NCBI GenBank assembly: GCA_016716745.1
Contig: JADJVD010000007.1
Location: 1-64,000 of the forward strand
DNA: 64,000 nt
Origin: Hyphomicrobiales bacterium
Lineage (GTDB): Bacteria > Pseudomonadota > Alphaproteobacteria > Rhizobiales > Beijerinckiaceae
Direction: 5' to 3'
The position numbers and the translations under genes are program-made. How positions within the stretch are numbered: position 1 is the first letter of the stretch; every line of letters begins with the position of its first letter. This document shows, piece by piece, positions 42,585-52,782 of this stretch. The notes below the pieces were generated by a model. That model had not been told where the DNA came from. It ran no database searches and worked only from the letters and a program-made list of their open reading frames with translations.

Positions 42585-43429
42585 GCACCCCCGTCGCCAT
42601 CATCTGCGGCGGCGGCGGCTTTCCGCTCGCGGTGGCGGAGGCCGCCCGTCGCGCGGGGCGCGAGGTGTTCCTCGTCGGCCTGCATGGCGCGGCCGATCCC
42701 GACATCGCCGTCTATCCGCATATGTGGTTGAAGCTCGGCGAGTTCGGCAAACTGTTCCGCTCGCTCGCCGAACGCAGCGTCAAGGAGCTGTCCATCGTCG
42801 GCTCGCTGACGCGGCCGGACTTCTCGGACCTGCGTCTCGATTTCGGCGGCGTGCGGCGGCTGCCCGACATCGCGCGCATCCTGCGCGGCGGCGACGATCA
42901 CGCGCTGCGCGGCGTCGTCCGCTTTTTCGAGGACGAGGGATACACCGTCGTCGGCGCGCATGATCTGGCGCCCTCGCTGCTGCTCGGCGAGGGGCCGATC
43001 ACCATGCGCGAGCCGGACGCGGCCGCGCGCGAGGACATCGCGCTCGGCTTCGCGCTCGGCGACGCGCTGTCGGCCTTCGACACCGGCCAGTCCGTCGTCG
43101 TCGCCAACCGGCGCGTCGTCGCGGTCGAGGCGGCCGAGGGCACGGACGCGATGGTCGAGCGCGTCGCGCAATTGCGCGCGACCGGCAAGCTGCGTCTGAA
43201 AGGGCGCTGCGGCGTGCTGGTGAAGGCGCCCAAGCGCGGCCAGGATCTGCGCGTCGATCTGCCGGCCATCGGGCCGCGCACCGTCGCCGCCGCCGCCGCC
43301 GCGCAGCTCGACGGCATCGCGCTCGCCGCGCACGGCGTGCTGGTGCTTCAGCGCGACGACATCGCGGCCGAGGCCGACCGCCTCGGCCTGTTCGTCGCCG
43401 GCGTCACGCGGCCGGCCGCCGGCGCGTGA
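42581..43429 (+). CDS. lpxI: UDP-2,3-diacylglucosamine pyrophosphatase LpxI
   Basis: LpxI hydrolyses UDP-2,3-diacylglucosamine in the lipid A pathway and takes the place of LpxH in alphaproteobacteria. The 282-residue protein begins (GTG) STPVAIICGGGGFPLAVAEA, the family start, and its C-domain includes GRCGVLVKAPKRGQDLRVDL. The GTG at 42581 overlaps the lpxA stop, and the stop overlaps the GTG of lpxB, so the three genes are coupled. Confidence 0.95.
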   Translation: MSTPVAIICGGGGFPLAVAEAARRAGREVFLVGLHGAADPDIAVYPHMWLKLGEFGKLFRSLAERSVKELSIVGSLTRPDFSDLRLDFGGVRRLPDIARILRGGDDHALRGVVRFFEDEGYTVVGAHDLAPSLLLGEGPITMREPDAAAREDIALGFALGDALSAFDTGQSVVVANRRVVAVEAAEGTDAMVERVAQLRATGKLRLKGRCGVLVKAPKRGQDLRVDLPAIGPRTVAAAAAAQLDGIALAAHGVLVLQRDDIAAEADRLGLFVAGVTRPAAGA

Positions 43430-44583
43430 GCGGCGCGCCAAACGTCTTCATCGTCGCCGGCGAGGAATCCGGCGACCAGCTCGGCGCGCGCCTCATGCAG
43501 GCGCTGAAGCGCCTCGGCCCGGTTCGCTTCGCCGGCGTCGGCGGCGTGGCGATGGCGCAAGAGGGGCTCGCCAGTCTCTTTCCGCTGCGCGACATCGCGG
43601 TGATGGGCGTGCTGCCCGTGCTCAAGCGCCTGCCGACTCTGCTGAGGCGCATCGACGAGACGGCCCGCGCGGTGATCGAAGCCGCCCCGGACGTGCTCGT
43701 CATCGTCGACAGTCCCGACTTCACCCACCGCGTCGCGCGAAAGGTGCGCGCCGCGCGCCCCGCCATCCCCATCGTCGATTATGTGTGCCCCTCGGTGTGG
43801 GCGTGGCGGCCGGGCCGCGCGCGCAAGATGCGCGCCTATGTCGATCATGTGCTCTGCCTGCTGCCCTTCGAGCCGGACGCGCTGCGCCGTCTCGAGGGAC
43901 CGCCCGGAACCTATGTCGGCCACCCGCTCGTCGAGCGGCTGGGCGAGTTGCGGCCGGACGCCGACGATCTCGCCGCGCGCGAGGCCGCCCCGCCGACGCT
44001 GCTGATCCTGCCCGGATCGCGCGGCTCGGAGCTGGAGCGGCTGCTGCCGGTCTTTCGCGACACGCTGGCGCGCCTGCGCGCGGCGCACGGGCCGCTCGAC
44101 GCCGCGTTGCCGGCCGTCGCCAAACATGCCGACGCGCTGCGCGCCGCGCTCGCGGACTGGCCCGACCCGCCGCGGCTCGTGCTGGGCGAGGCCGAGAAGT
44201 TCGCGGCCTTCCGACGCGCCCGCGCGGCGCTCGCGGCCTCGGGGACGGTGACGTTCGAACTGGCGCTCGCCCGCACGCCCACGGTCGTCGCCTACAAGGT
44301 GTCGGCGCTCGAGGCGGCCATCGCCCGCCGGCTGATCACGGTGCCGAGCATCGTGCTGCCCAACCTCATCCTCGGCGAGAACGCCATGCCCGAGTTCATT
44401 CAGGAGGATTGCGCCCCCGCGCCGCTGGCGACTGCGGTCGCCGCGCTGCTGGCGGACGGGCCGGCGCGCGCCGCGCAGCTCTCCGCCTTCGAGCGCATCG
44501 AGGCGCGAATGACGGAGCCGGGCAGGGCGCCGAGCGAGGTGGCGGCGCGTATCGTCGCCGACCTCTCCGGACGGACGATGTGA
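43426..44583 (+). CDS. lpxB: Lipid-A-disaccharide synthase
   Basis: LpxB, a GT-B glycosyltransferase, joins UDP-diacylglucosamine and lipid X. The 385-residue protein (GTG start) has VAGEESGDQLGARLMQAL at the N-terminus, DSPDFTHRVARKVR, YVCPSVWAWRPGRARKM, and LPGSRGSELERLLPVF and SGTVTFELAL in the nucleotide-binding half. It ends the lpxD-lpxB block. Confidence 0.97.
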   Translation: MSGAPNVFIVAGEESGDQLGARLMQALKRLGPVRFAGVGGVAMAQEGLASLFPLRDIAVMGVLPVLKRLPTLLRRIDETARAVIEAAPDVLVIVDSPDFTHRVARKVRAARPAIPIVDYVCPSVWAWRPGRARKMRAYVDHVLCLLPFEPDALRRLEGPPGTYVGHPLVERLGELRPDADDLAAREAAPPTLLILPGSRGSELERLLPVFRDTLARLRAAHGPLDAALPAVAKHADALRAALADWPDPPRLVLGEAEKFAAFRRARAALAASGTVTFELALARTPTVVAYKVSALEAAIARRLITVPSIVLPNLILGENAMPEFIQEDCAPAPLATAVAALLADGPARAAQLSAFERIEARMTEPGRAPSEVAARIVADLSGRTM

Positions 44584-44779
44584 AACGCCAGCGCCGCGTC
44601 GTCCCGCCATGCGGCATACGCAGCGGCGGAGCGGCGCTGTTCGCGTTGCTGCTTGCTGGTCCGCCGCGGCTCCTGCATCGGCGGGCTCGGCAATGGCGAC
44701 GCGACCTACGGATCGCTCGGCGCGCGAGGCGCGACGACGGCGGACGGGGTTGGCAAGTCGGCGAGCTGATGGCGCCGTG
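44584..44779 (+). other. Gap between lpxB and gltA; possible broken small secreted protein
   Basis: No intact gene is evident. One frame gives a short hydrophobic stretch with Cys and Ala (VAACWSAAAPASAG) and another frame directly after it reads LGNGDATYGSLGARGATTAD and then GVGKSAS with a stop at 44770. Together they resemble a small secreted protein or lipoprotein broken by one base near 44690. This is a weak case. Confidence 0.25.
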
Positions 44780-44814
44780 ACAAGAGAAAGGCCGCCGACG
44801 TCGCGTCGGCGGCC
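44780..44814 (-). terminator. Intrinsic terminator of gltA
   Basis: On the minus strand a perfect 11-bp stem (GGCCGCCGACG / CGTCGGCGGCC, CGA loop) is followed by TTTCTCTT. It lies 22 bases after the gltA stop. Confidence 0.85.
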
Positions 44815-44835
44815 TGTTCACGTCGTGCGATGCGA

Positions 44836-46123
<1,288 letters not shown>

Positions 46124-46144
46124 GGGCGGCGACCTCTTGCGTGG

Positions 46145-46184
46145 GAAGCTGGAGCCGGGGGCGCTTGGCCTCCGGCTTCTTTTT
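46145..46184 (+). terminator. Plus-strand terminator-like hairpin in the gltA-gltX gap
   Basis: GAAGCTGGAG and CTCCGGCTTC pair (one G-U) and are followed by TTTTT on the plus strand. Both neighbouring genes are on the minus strand, so this hairpin would stop antisense transcription, or act as the gltA leader structure when read the other way. Confidence 0.4.
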
Positions 46185-46263
46185 GTGCATCGCGAAAAGC
46201 CTAGCGCGCCCTCATTCCGCCTTCAAGACGACCAATGGATGACGGCGCCTAGACTGTAGGCAG

Positions 46264-47697
46264 TCACGCCGCCTGATCGGCGATGCGCGCGAGACTTTCG
46301 GCGCGCCCGAGCACAGCCAGAACGTCGAAGATCCCGGGCGAAGTCGAGCGCCCCGTCAGCGCGGCGCGCAGCGGCTGGGCGGCCTGTCCGAGCTTGGCGC
46401 CGGTTTCCTCCGCGTAAGCGCGCACGGCGGCCTCCGTCGTCGCCGCGCTCCAGTCGGCGAGCGTGGTGAGGCGCGGCAGCAGCGCGGCCAGATGCGCCCG
46501 CCCGCCCTTGGCCAGAATCTCGCCGGCCTTCTCGTCCATCGGCAGCGGCCGCGCCGCGACGAGATAGTTGGCGCTCTCGGCCAGTTCGTTCAGCGTCTTG
46601 GCGCGCTCCTTCAGGCCCGGCATCGCGGCGGCGAGCTTGCCGCGCACCTCGGGCGACCACGCCGCGCGGAACCCAGCGCCTTTCTCGAGCCAGGGCAGGG
46701 CGCGCTCGAACTCGGCGAGCAGCTCGTCGTCGGGCGTCGCCCGCATGTAGTGGCCGTTGACGTTTTCGAGCTTCACGTAGTCGAACCGCGCCGGCGAGCG
46801 GCCGATGCCCGAAAGGTCGAAGGCGGCGATCGCCTCGGCCTCGGTGAAGAACTCCTGATCGCCGTGGCTCCAGCCGAGGCGCAGCAGATAGTTGCGCAGC
46901 GCCTTCGGCAGGTAGCCCATCGCGCGATAGGCGTCGACGCCGAGCGCGCCGTGCCGCTTCGAGAGCTTCGCCCCGTCCGGCCCGTGAATGAGCGGAATGT
47001 GCGCGAAGCTCGGCGGCGTCCAGCCGAAGGCGTTGTAGATGTGCGTCTGCCGCGCCGCGTTGGTGAGGTGATCGTCGCCGCGGATGACATGCGTCGCGCC
47101 CATGTCGTGATCGTCGACGACGACGGCGAGCATGTAGGTCGGCGAGCCGTCCGAGCGCAGCAGCACGAGATCATCGAGATCCTTGTTCGGGAACACGACG
47201 CGGCCCTGCACGCGATCCTCGACGACCGTCTCGCCCTCCTGCGGCGCGCGCAGGCGCACGACGGGCTTCAGACCCTTGGCCTCGGCCGCCGCGCGGTCCG
47301 CGTCGGAGCGGTCGCGCCAGCGCCCGTCGTAACGTGGCGGGCGGCCCTCGCGCCGCGCGCTCTCGCGCATCTCGTCGAGTTCGGCCGGCGTCGCGTAGCA
47401 CAGATAGGCCGCGCCCTTGGCCAGCAGCTCGCGCACGGCGCTCGCGTGACGCTCGGCGCGCGCGGCCTGATAGACGATGTCGCCGTCCCACGTCACGCCG
47501 AGCCATTTCAGCCCGTCGATGATCGCCTCGATAGCGGCCTGCGTGGAGCGCTCGCGGTCGGTGTCCTCAATGCGCAGCGCCATCACGCCGCCGGTCTTCT
47601 TCGCGTAGAGCCAGTTGAACAGCGCGGTTCGCCCGCCGCCGATGTGCAGGAAGCCGGTGGGGGAGGGCGCAAATCGCGTGATCACGGGTGCGGACAT
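46264..47697 (-). CDS. gltX: Glutamyl-tRNA synthetase
   Basis: GltX charges tRNA-Glu, and in bacteria of this group often tRNA-Gln too, which is then amidated. The 477-residue class I enzyme has the HIGH-type motif FAPSPTGFLHIGGGRTALFN at residues 8-27 and the KMSKS-type motif in GAKLSKRHGALG (near 245). The C-terminal half is the helical anticodon-binding domain. It is divergent from comEC and upstream of gltA, as in related genomes. Confidence 0.96.
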   Translation of the reverse strand: MSAPVITRFAPSPTGFLHIGGGRTALFNWLYAKKTGGVMALRIEDTDRERSTQAAIEAIIDGLKWLGVTWDGDIVYQAARAERHASAVRELLAKGAAYLCYATPAELDEMRESARREGRPPRYDGRWRDRSDADRAAAEAKGLKPVVRLRAPQEGETVVEDRVQGRVVFPNKDLDDLVLLRSDGSPTYMLAVVVDDHDMGATHVIRGDDHLTNAARQTHIYNAFGWTPPSFAHIPLIHGPDGAKLSKRHGALGVDAYRAMGYLPKALRNYLLRLGWSHGDQEFFTEAEAIAAFDLSGIGRSPARFDYVKLENVNGHYMRATPDDELLAEFERALPWLEKGAGFRAAWSPEVRGKLAAAMPGLKERAKTLNELAESANYLVAARPLPMDEKAGEILAKGGRAHLAALLPRLTTLADWSAATTEAAVRAYAEETGAKLGQAAQPLRAALTGRSTSPGIFDVLAVLGRAESLARIADQAA

Positions 47698-47809
47698 CAG
47701 GATCTCGACAGGGAGGGAGGCGCAAGGGGAGGCGAAGCCGTCGGCGCTCGTGTAGCATGGGCGCGCGCGCCAGCGGTAGAGCGGCGCGGACGAGGGACTG
47801 CGCGAAGCC

Positions 47810-50068
47810 GTGGCCGGGGGCGGACGACGGATCGACGGGCGCGCCGCCGCGGCGGCCGCCCCGGCATGGGCCGGGCTCGCTCTGGGCGAGGCGGGCGCGT
47901 TGCGCGCCGCATTCGCGCGCTGGGCCGAGCGCGAGGTCGCCCATCGCCGGCCGTTCCTGTGGCTGCCGGTCGTCTTCGGCCTCGGCGTTCTCGCCTATTT
48001 CGGCGCGGACCGGGAACCCGCCCTGTGGGCGCCGGCGACGGCGGCGCTCGTCTTCGCCGGGGCCGCGCTGGCGCTGCGCCGGCGCGCCGCGAGCGGGCCG
48101 TTCCTCGCCACGCTCGCGCTCGCCTTTCTGTTCGCGGGATTTGCGGCCGCGACGCTGCGCACGCGCCTCGTCGCCGCGCCCGTGCTGGAGCGCCTGACCA
48201 TCGCCCGCGTCACCGCCTTCGTCGAGACGGTGGACGATCGCGGCGCCGGCGGCCGGCTGCTGCTGCGCGTCGTCTCCATCGAGGGGCTGGACAAGGCGGC
48301 GACGCCCGAGCGGTTGCGCGTCACCACGCGCACGCGCCCCTCCGTCGCCGCCGGCGCGACCGTCGTCGCGACGATGCGCCTGTTGCCGCCCTCGCGCGCC
48401 TCCGAGCCCGGCGGCTACGATTTCTCGCGCGACGCCTTCTTCGCGATGATCGGCGGCGTCGGCGGCGTGCTCGGCGCCATCGAGCGCGCGCCGGACGCGG
48501 AGGTCTCCGCGCTCGCCCGCTTCAACGCCTGGATCGACCGCGCGCGCAACGCGCTGACCGACCGCATCGTCGACGTCGTCGGCGGCGGCCTCGCGCCGGG
48601 CGACGGGGCGGTGGCCGCGGCGCTCGTCACCGGCAAGCGCGGCCTCATTCCCGAGAGCGCCAACGCCAGCCTGCGCGCCGCCGGCATCTATCACGTCGTG
48701 TCGATCTCCGGCCTGCACATGGTGCTGGCCGCCGGCCTGTTCCTGTGGCTGGCGCGCGGCGCGCTGGCGACGGTGCCGGGCCTTGCGCTGACGAAGCCGA
48801 TCAAGAGCTGGGCCGCCCTCGCGGCGATGGCGGGCGCCGTCGCCTACGACGTGTTCTCCGGCTCGGAAGTTGCGACCGAACGCTCGCTGATCATGACGCT
48901 CGTGATGCTCGGCGCCATCGTCGTCGGCCGGCGCGCGATCTCGATGCGCAATCTCGCGCTCGCCGCGCTGATCGTGCTGGCGCGCGAGCCCGAGACGCTG
49001 CTCGGCCCGAGCTTCCAGATGTCGTTCGCCGCGGTGGCGGGCTTGACCGCCGCCTTCGAGCGCGGGCCGGGCTCGGAGCGCGCCGCGCCGGACCCGGACG
49101 CGCGCTTCGGCCTGTGGGGCCATCGCGTCCGGCTCGTGCTCTGGGCCACCGTCGTCTCGACCCTCGTCGCCTCGCTGGCGACCGATCCGTTCTCGACCTT
49201 CCACTTCCACCGCCTGACGCCCTACGGGCTGATCGGCAACGCGCTGACCCTGCCGCTGGTCGAATTCGTGGTGATGCCGGCCGCGCTGATCGGCGTCGCC
49301 GCCTCGCCCTTCGGGCTCGACGCGCCGGTGTGGACGGTGATGGGCTGGGGCGTCTCGGGCGTCATGGCGGTCGCCCGCTTCGTCGAGGCGTTGCCGGGCT
49401 CCACCGTGTTCACGCCCGCCTTCGGCGCCGGGGCGCTGCTCGCCATGGCGCTCGCGGTGATCTGGTGGGCGATCTGGATCACGCCGATCCGCTGGCTGGC
49501 CGCGCCCGTCTTCGTCGCCGGGGCGCTGCTCGCCGCGCGCGCGCCAAAGCCCGATCTCGTGGTTGACGCGCAGGCCCGCGCGATGGCGGTGCGCGGCGCC
49601 GACGGGCGATTGCAGATCGTCGGCGGCCGCGCCAACGCCTTCGGCGCAGCGCAATGGCTGCTGGCCGACGCCGACGGCCGCGACCCGCGCGCCCCCGAGA
49701 CGATGGGCGGCGCGCGCTGCGACGCGATGGGTTGCGTCGCTCTTCTGGCCGACGGCCGCGCCGCCGCGCTGATCCACGACCGCCGGGCTTTGCCGGAGGA
49801 TTGCGGCCGCGCCGCGATCGTCGTGACGCGCCTGTTCACGCGCGGCGTCTGCGCCGGGCCCGACCTCGTCATCGACGGCGCGCATCTGGCCGAGCGCGGC
49901 GCGACCGCGGCGCGGCTCGCCGGCGGGCGCGTCGTCGTCGTCGCCGACCGGCCGAAGGGCTACGACCGTCCCTGGGCGCCGGCGCCGAAGCCACGCCCGG
50001 CGCCGCCGCCGACGCACGCGCCCGAGCTGGCCGACCCGGCCGATCCGTCTCTCTACGCGCCGGATTGA
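47810..50068 (+). CDS. comEC: ComEC/Rec2-family DNA uptake channel protein
   Basis: A 752-residue inner-membrane protein that in competent bacteria carries single-stranded DNA into the cell. It has an N-terminal pair of spans and an OB-like DUF4131 domain (residues about 40-220). The Competence domain from about 255 carries the signature GIYHVVSISGLHMVLAAGLF, followed by about 8 further spans. A degenerate C-terminal soluble domain ends in a Pro-rich tail. The start codon is GTG. Whether this organism is competent cannot be told from one gene. Confidence 0.9.
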   Translation: MAGGGRRIDGRAAAAAAPAWAGLALGEAGALRAAFARWAEREVAHRRPFLWLPVVFGLGVLAYFGADREPALWAPATAALVFAGAALALRRRAASGPFLATLALAFLFAGFAAATLRTRLVAAPVLERLTIARVTAFVETVDDRGAGGRLLLRVVSIEGLDKAATPERLRVTTRTRPSVAAGATVVATMRLLPPSRASEPGGYDFSRDAFFAMIGGVGGVLGAIERAPDAEVSALARFNAWIDRARNALTDRIVDVVGGGLAPGDGAVAAALVTGKRGLIPESANASLRAAGIYHVVSISGLHMVLAAGLFLWLARGALATVPGLALTKPIKSWAALAAMAGAVAYDVFSGSEVATERSLIMTLVMLGAIVVGRRAISMRNLALAALIVLAREPETLLGPSFQMSFAAVAGLTAAFERGPGSERAAPDPDARFGLWGHRVRLVLWATVVSTLVASLATDPFSTFHFHRLTPYGLIGNALTLPLVEFVVMPAALIGVAASPFGLDAPVWTVMGWGVSGVMAVARFVEALPGSTVFTPAFGAGALLAMALAVIWWAIWITPIRWLAAPVFVAGALLAARAPKPDLVVDAQARAMAVRGADGRLQIVGGRANAFGAAQWLLADADGRDPRAPETMGGARCDAMGCVALLADGRAAALIHDRRALPEDCGRAAIVVTRLFTRGVCAGPDLVIDGAHLAERGATAARLAGGRVVVVADRPKGYDRPWAPAPKPRPAPPPTHAPELADPADPSLYAPD

Positions 50069-50129
50069 GGCCCCGGCGCTCGCTTTCGCGCGGGCGGCGC
50101 GCTATCTCCCGGAGCGGGAAGGGGGAAGC

Positions 50130-50387
50130 ATGGTTCTGTTCGGCGTCGATCTGCACATGTCCGGCGCGATGGCGATCGCGGTGTTTCTGACGATCTGGTG
50201 GATCGTCCTGTTCGTCACCTTGCCCATCGGCGTGAAATCGCTGCACGAGACCGACGAGGCGCTGGCCGGCGCCGATCCGGGCGCGCCGGTCGCGCCCAAT
50301 CTCGGCCGCAAGATCGTCTGGACGACGCTTCTGGCGCTCGCCGTGTTCGTCGCGCTGGTGATCTTCATGAACGTCACCGACGCGTAA
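50130..50387 (+). CDS. DUF1467 small membrane protein
   Basis: An 85-residue protein with two membrane spans. The first contains IWWIVLFVTLPIGVKSLHET, the DUF1467 signature, and the second is TTLLALAVFVALVIFMNV. This family is largely confined to alphaproteobacteria and has no known function. It follows comEC by 61 bases with GGGAAGGGGG before its ATG. Confidence 0.82.
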   Translation: MVLFGVDLHMSGAMAIAVFLTIWWIVLFVTLPIGVKSLHETDEALAGADPGAPVAPNLGRKIVWTTLLALAVFVALVIFMNVTDA

Positions 50388-50641
50388 GACCGGTCAGGCA
50401 TCGGGCGCGCGAAACGTTCCGATGCGGCGCGCATTCGCTCCTCGCCGCGCTCGACCGGGCGAACCGCTGGACGATCCGCGACGCGCTGGCGCAGCCGGAC
50501 CCGTGGGGGCCGTTCTCCGAGACCCGCCAGACCATTCCCGCCGGGGCGCTGAAATTAGTGGCGGGGATCGGCTGATCGGCAGGGTTGAATTGTCCCGCCC
50601 CCTCCCTTAGCAGAGCGCTTTGGCAAGCCAGCGAGGCTGAA
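50388..50641 (+). other. Gap between the DUF1467 gene and guaA
   Basis: The 254 bases hold no intact gene. One plus-strand frame gives a natural-looking stretch, LDRANRWTIRDALAQPDPWG followed by PFSETRQTIPAGALKLVAGI, ending at a stop near 50575, but it lacks a start in good context. It may be the remnant of a small gene. Confidence 0.3.
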
Positions 50642-52218
50642 TTGGGCGCGACGACTGCTCCGGCCGCGGGCGTGGACCCGCATCACGACGCCATTCTCAT
50701 CATCGATTTCGGCTCGCAGGTGACCCAGCTCATCGCCCGCCGCGTGCGCGAGACGGGCGTCTACTGCGAGATCCACCCCTTCCAGTCCGCCGACGCGGCC
50801 TTCGCCCGCCTGAAGCCCAAGGCGGTGATCTTCTCCGGCGGTCCGGCGTCGGTCACGACCGAAGGCTCGCCCCGCGCCCCGCAGGCGGTGTTCGACTCCG
50901 GCGTGCCGATCCTCGCCATCTGCTACGGCCAGCAGACTCTGGCGACGCAGCTCGGCGGCAAGGTCGAGGGCGGCCACGCCGCCGAATTCGGCCGCGCCGA
51001 CGTCGAGATCGTTTCGCCCTCCGCGCTGTTCGAGGGCGTGTGGGAGAAGGGCCGTCGCTATCCCGTCTGGATGAGCCATGGCGACCGCGTCACCGCTCTG
51101 CCGCCCGGCTTTTCCGTGCGCGCCGTCTCCGAGAACGCGCCCTTCGCGGTCGCGACCGACGAGGCGCGCCGCTACTACACGACGATGTTCCACCCCGAAG
51201 TGGCGCACACGCCGGACGGCGCGAAGCTGATCGCCAACTTCGTGCACAAGATCGCCGGCCTCAAGTCCGACTGGACGATGGCGGCCTATCGCCGCGAGAT
51301 GATCGAGGCGATCCGCGCGCAGGTCGGCAAAGGCAAGGTGATCTGCGGCCTATCCGGCGGCGTCGACTCTTCGGTTGCCGCCGTGCTGATCCACGAGGCG
51401 ATCGGCGACCAGCTCACCTGCGTCTTCGTCGATCACGGGCTGATGCGCCTCAACGAGGCCGAGCAGGTCGTCAGCCTGTTCCGCGATCACTACAACATCC
51501 CGCTCGTGCATGTGGACGCCAGCGAGCAGTTCCTCGCCGCCTTGCAGGGCGTCGAGGATCCCGAGACCAAGCGCAAGACCATCGGCCGCCTGTTCATCGA
51601 GGTGTTCGAGGCCGAGGCGAAGAAGATCGGCGGCGCGGAGTTTCTGGCCCAGGGCACGCTCTATCCGGACGTGATCGAGAGCGTCTCTTTCTCGGGCGGC
51701 CCGTCGGTGACGATCAAGAGCCACCACAATGTCGGCGGCCTGCCCGAGCGCATGCACATGAAGCTGGTCGAGCCGCTGCGCGAACTGTTCAAGGACGAGG
51801 TGCGCGCCCTGGGGCGCGAGCTCGGCCTGCCGAGGCCTTCGTCGGCCGCCACCCGTTCCCCGGCCCGGGCCTCGCCATCCGCTGCCCCGGCGCCGTGACC
51901 CGCGAGAAGCTCGACATCCTGCGCAAGGCCGACGCGATCTATCTCGACGAGATCCGCAAGGCCGGCCTCTACGACGCCATCTGGCAGGCCTTCGCCGTGC
52001 TGCTGCCGGTGCGCACCGTCGGCGTGATGGGCGACGGCCGCACCTACGACTACGTCTGCGCGCTGCGCGCGGTGACCTCTGTCGACGGCATGACGGCCGA
52101 TTTCTACCCCTACGACATGGCCTTCCTCGGCCGCACGGCGACGCGCATCATCAACGAGGTGAAGGGCGTCAACCGCGTCGTCTACGACGTGACCTCGAAA
52201 CCGCCGGGGACGATCGAG
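50642..52218 (+). CDS. guaA: GMP synthase (frameshifted, natural 3' end missing)
   Basis: GuaA aminates XMP to GMP. The glutaminase domain (residues about 15-205) has its Cys in AICYGQQTLA and the His/Glu pair in TTMFHPEVAHTP. The synthetase P-loop CGLSGGVDSSVAAVL is near residue 240. Near 51832 one base is missing (CCGAGG for CCGGAGG); after it the next frame continues EAFVGRHPFPGPGLAIRCPG. The last family residues seen are SKPPGTIE at 52218. The usual final WE and stop are absent and replaced by unrelated DNA, so the frame runs on into the next gene. The start is probably TTG at 50642 with GAGG before it; GTG at 50672 is possible. Confidence 0.9.
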
Positions 52219-52782
52219 ATCGGCCGGGGTGGGTTCGAGCCCATCCGCTCGAGACAGAGCCGGACACTGCTCGTGGGGGACGTTCTGCGCCGGATAGAGC
52301 CGCACGGGCCCCGCGCACTCGGCCACGATATCGACATCCGCAACGTCGACGGCCGCCAGCACGCCGAATGTGGTGAGCAGGTCGGAGACCTCCGTCGCCT
52401 CGTTCAGCACCACGATGGCGACGCTCGGTCGCCGCCGCGCGTCGGCCGCAGACCGTCGATTGTCGCGGCCTGCTCGGCGGCCGGCACGGGATCGGCCGGC
52501 GGGGGCGTCGACGCGGCCGGCCCGGGCGCGAGCGCGATTGGCGCCGCGACGCCTAGGGTGGCCAGAGTGAGCGCGAGACGGGGCCTAGCCATGCGCCCCC
52601 CCGTCGCTCGCGGAGAGCGCGGCGAACGCGCCGTCAATCCGGAGACAACAAGGCGCGCTCGCGCGGCGTGCGGCAGGCGGGCCGGTCCTTGCGTCTTCCA
52701 GCAAACCTTGCGTCGCCGGCCAAGTCGTGGAACCGCAGGGGCGACGGCGCGTAGACGAGCCGATTCTCGCGATCGGGACAGG
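52219..52782. other. Rearranged region between guaA and the TAXI gene
   Basis: This stretch has no intact gene. On the minus strand, 52230-52592 holds the start of a DJ-1/PfpI-type gene that is cut off. On the plus strand the guaA frame stays open through the whole stretch into the next gene, which is chance in GC-rich DNA. No integrase, transposase or inverted repeat pair is visible. 52593-52782 shows nothing recognisable apart from the leader of the next gene. Confidence 0.5.
52230..52592 (-). pseudogene. Truncated DJ-1/PfpI-family secreted protein
   Basis: From 52592 the frame gives a signal peptide (MARPRLALTLATLGVAAPIA) and a Pro-rich linker, then stops at TGA near 52404. One base shift near 52440 restores a Rossmann-like start, RPSVAIVVLNEATEVSDLLT and then TFGVLAAVDVADVDIVAECA and GPVRLYPA, which resembles the N-terminus of DJ-1/PfpI (GlxA-type) domains. 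After that, near 52290, the sequence no longer fits, and guaA begins in the opposite direction. It is a broken remnant of at most 110 residues, against about 200-300 for an intact gene. Confidence 0.5.

Noticed and set aside
52229..52262. tRNA-like T-arm (GGTTCGAGCCC) next to the end of guaA
   Set aside because: With the required 7-base loop the stem does not pair, and there is no acceptor stem or CCA. It is a plain hairpin.
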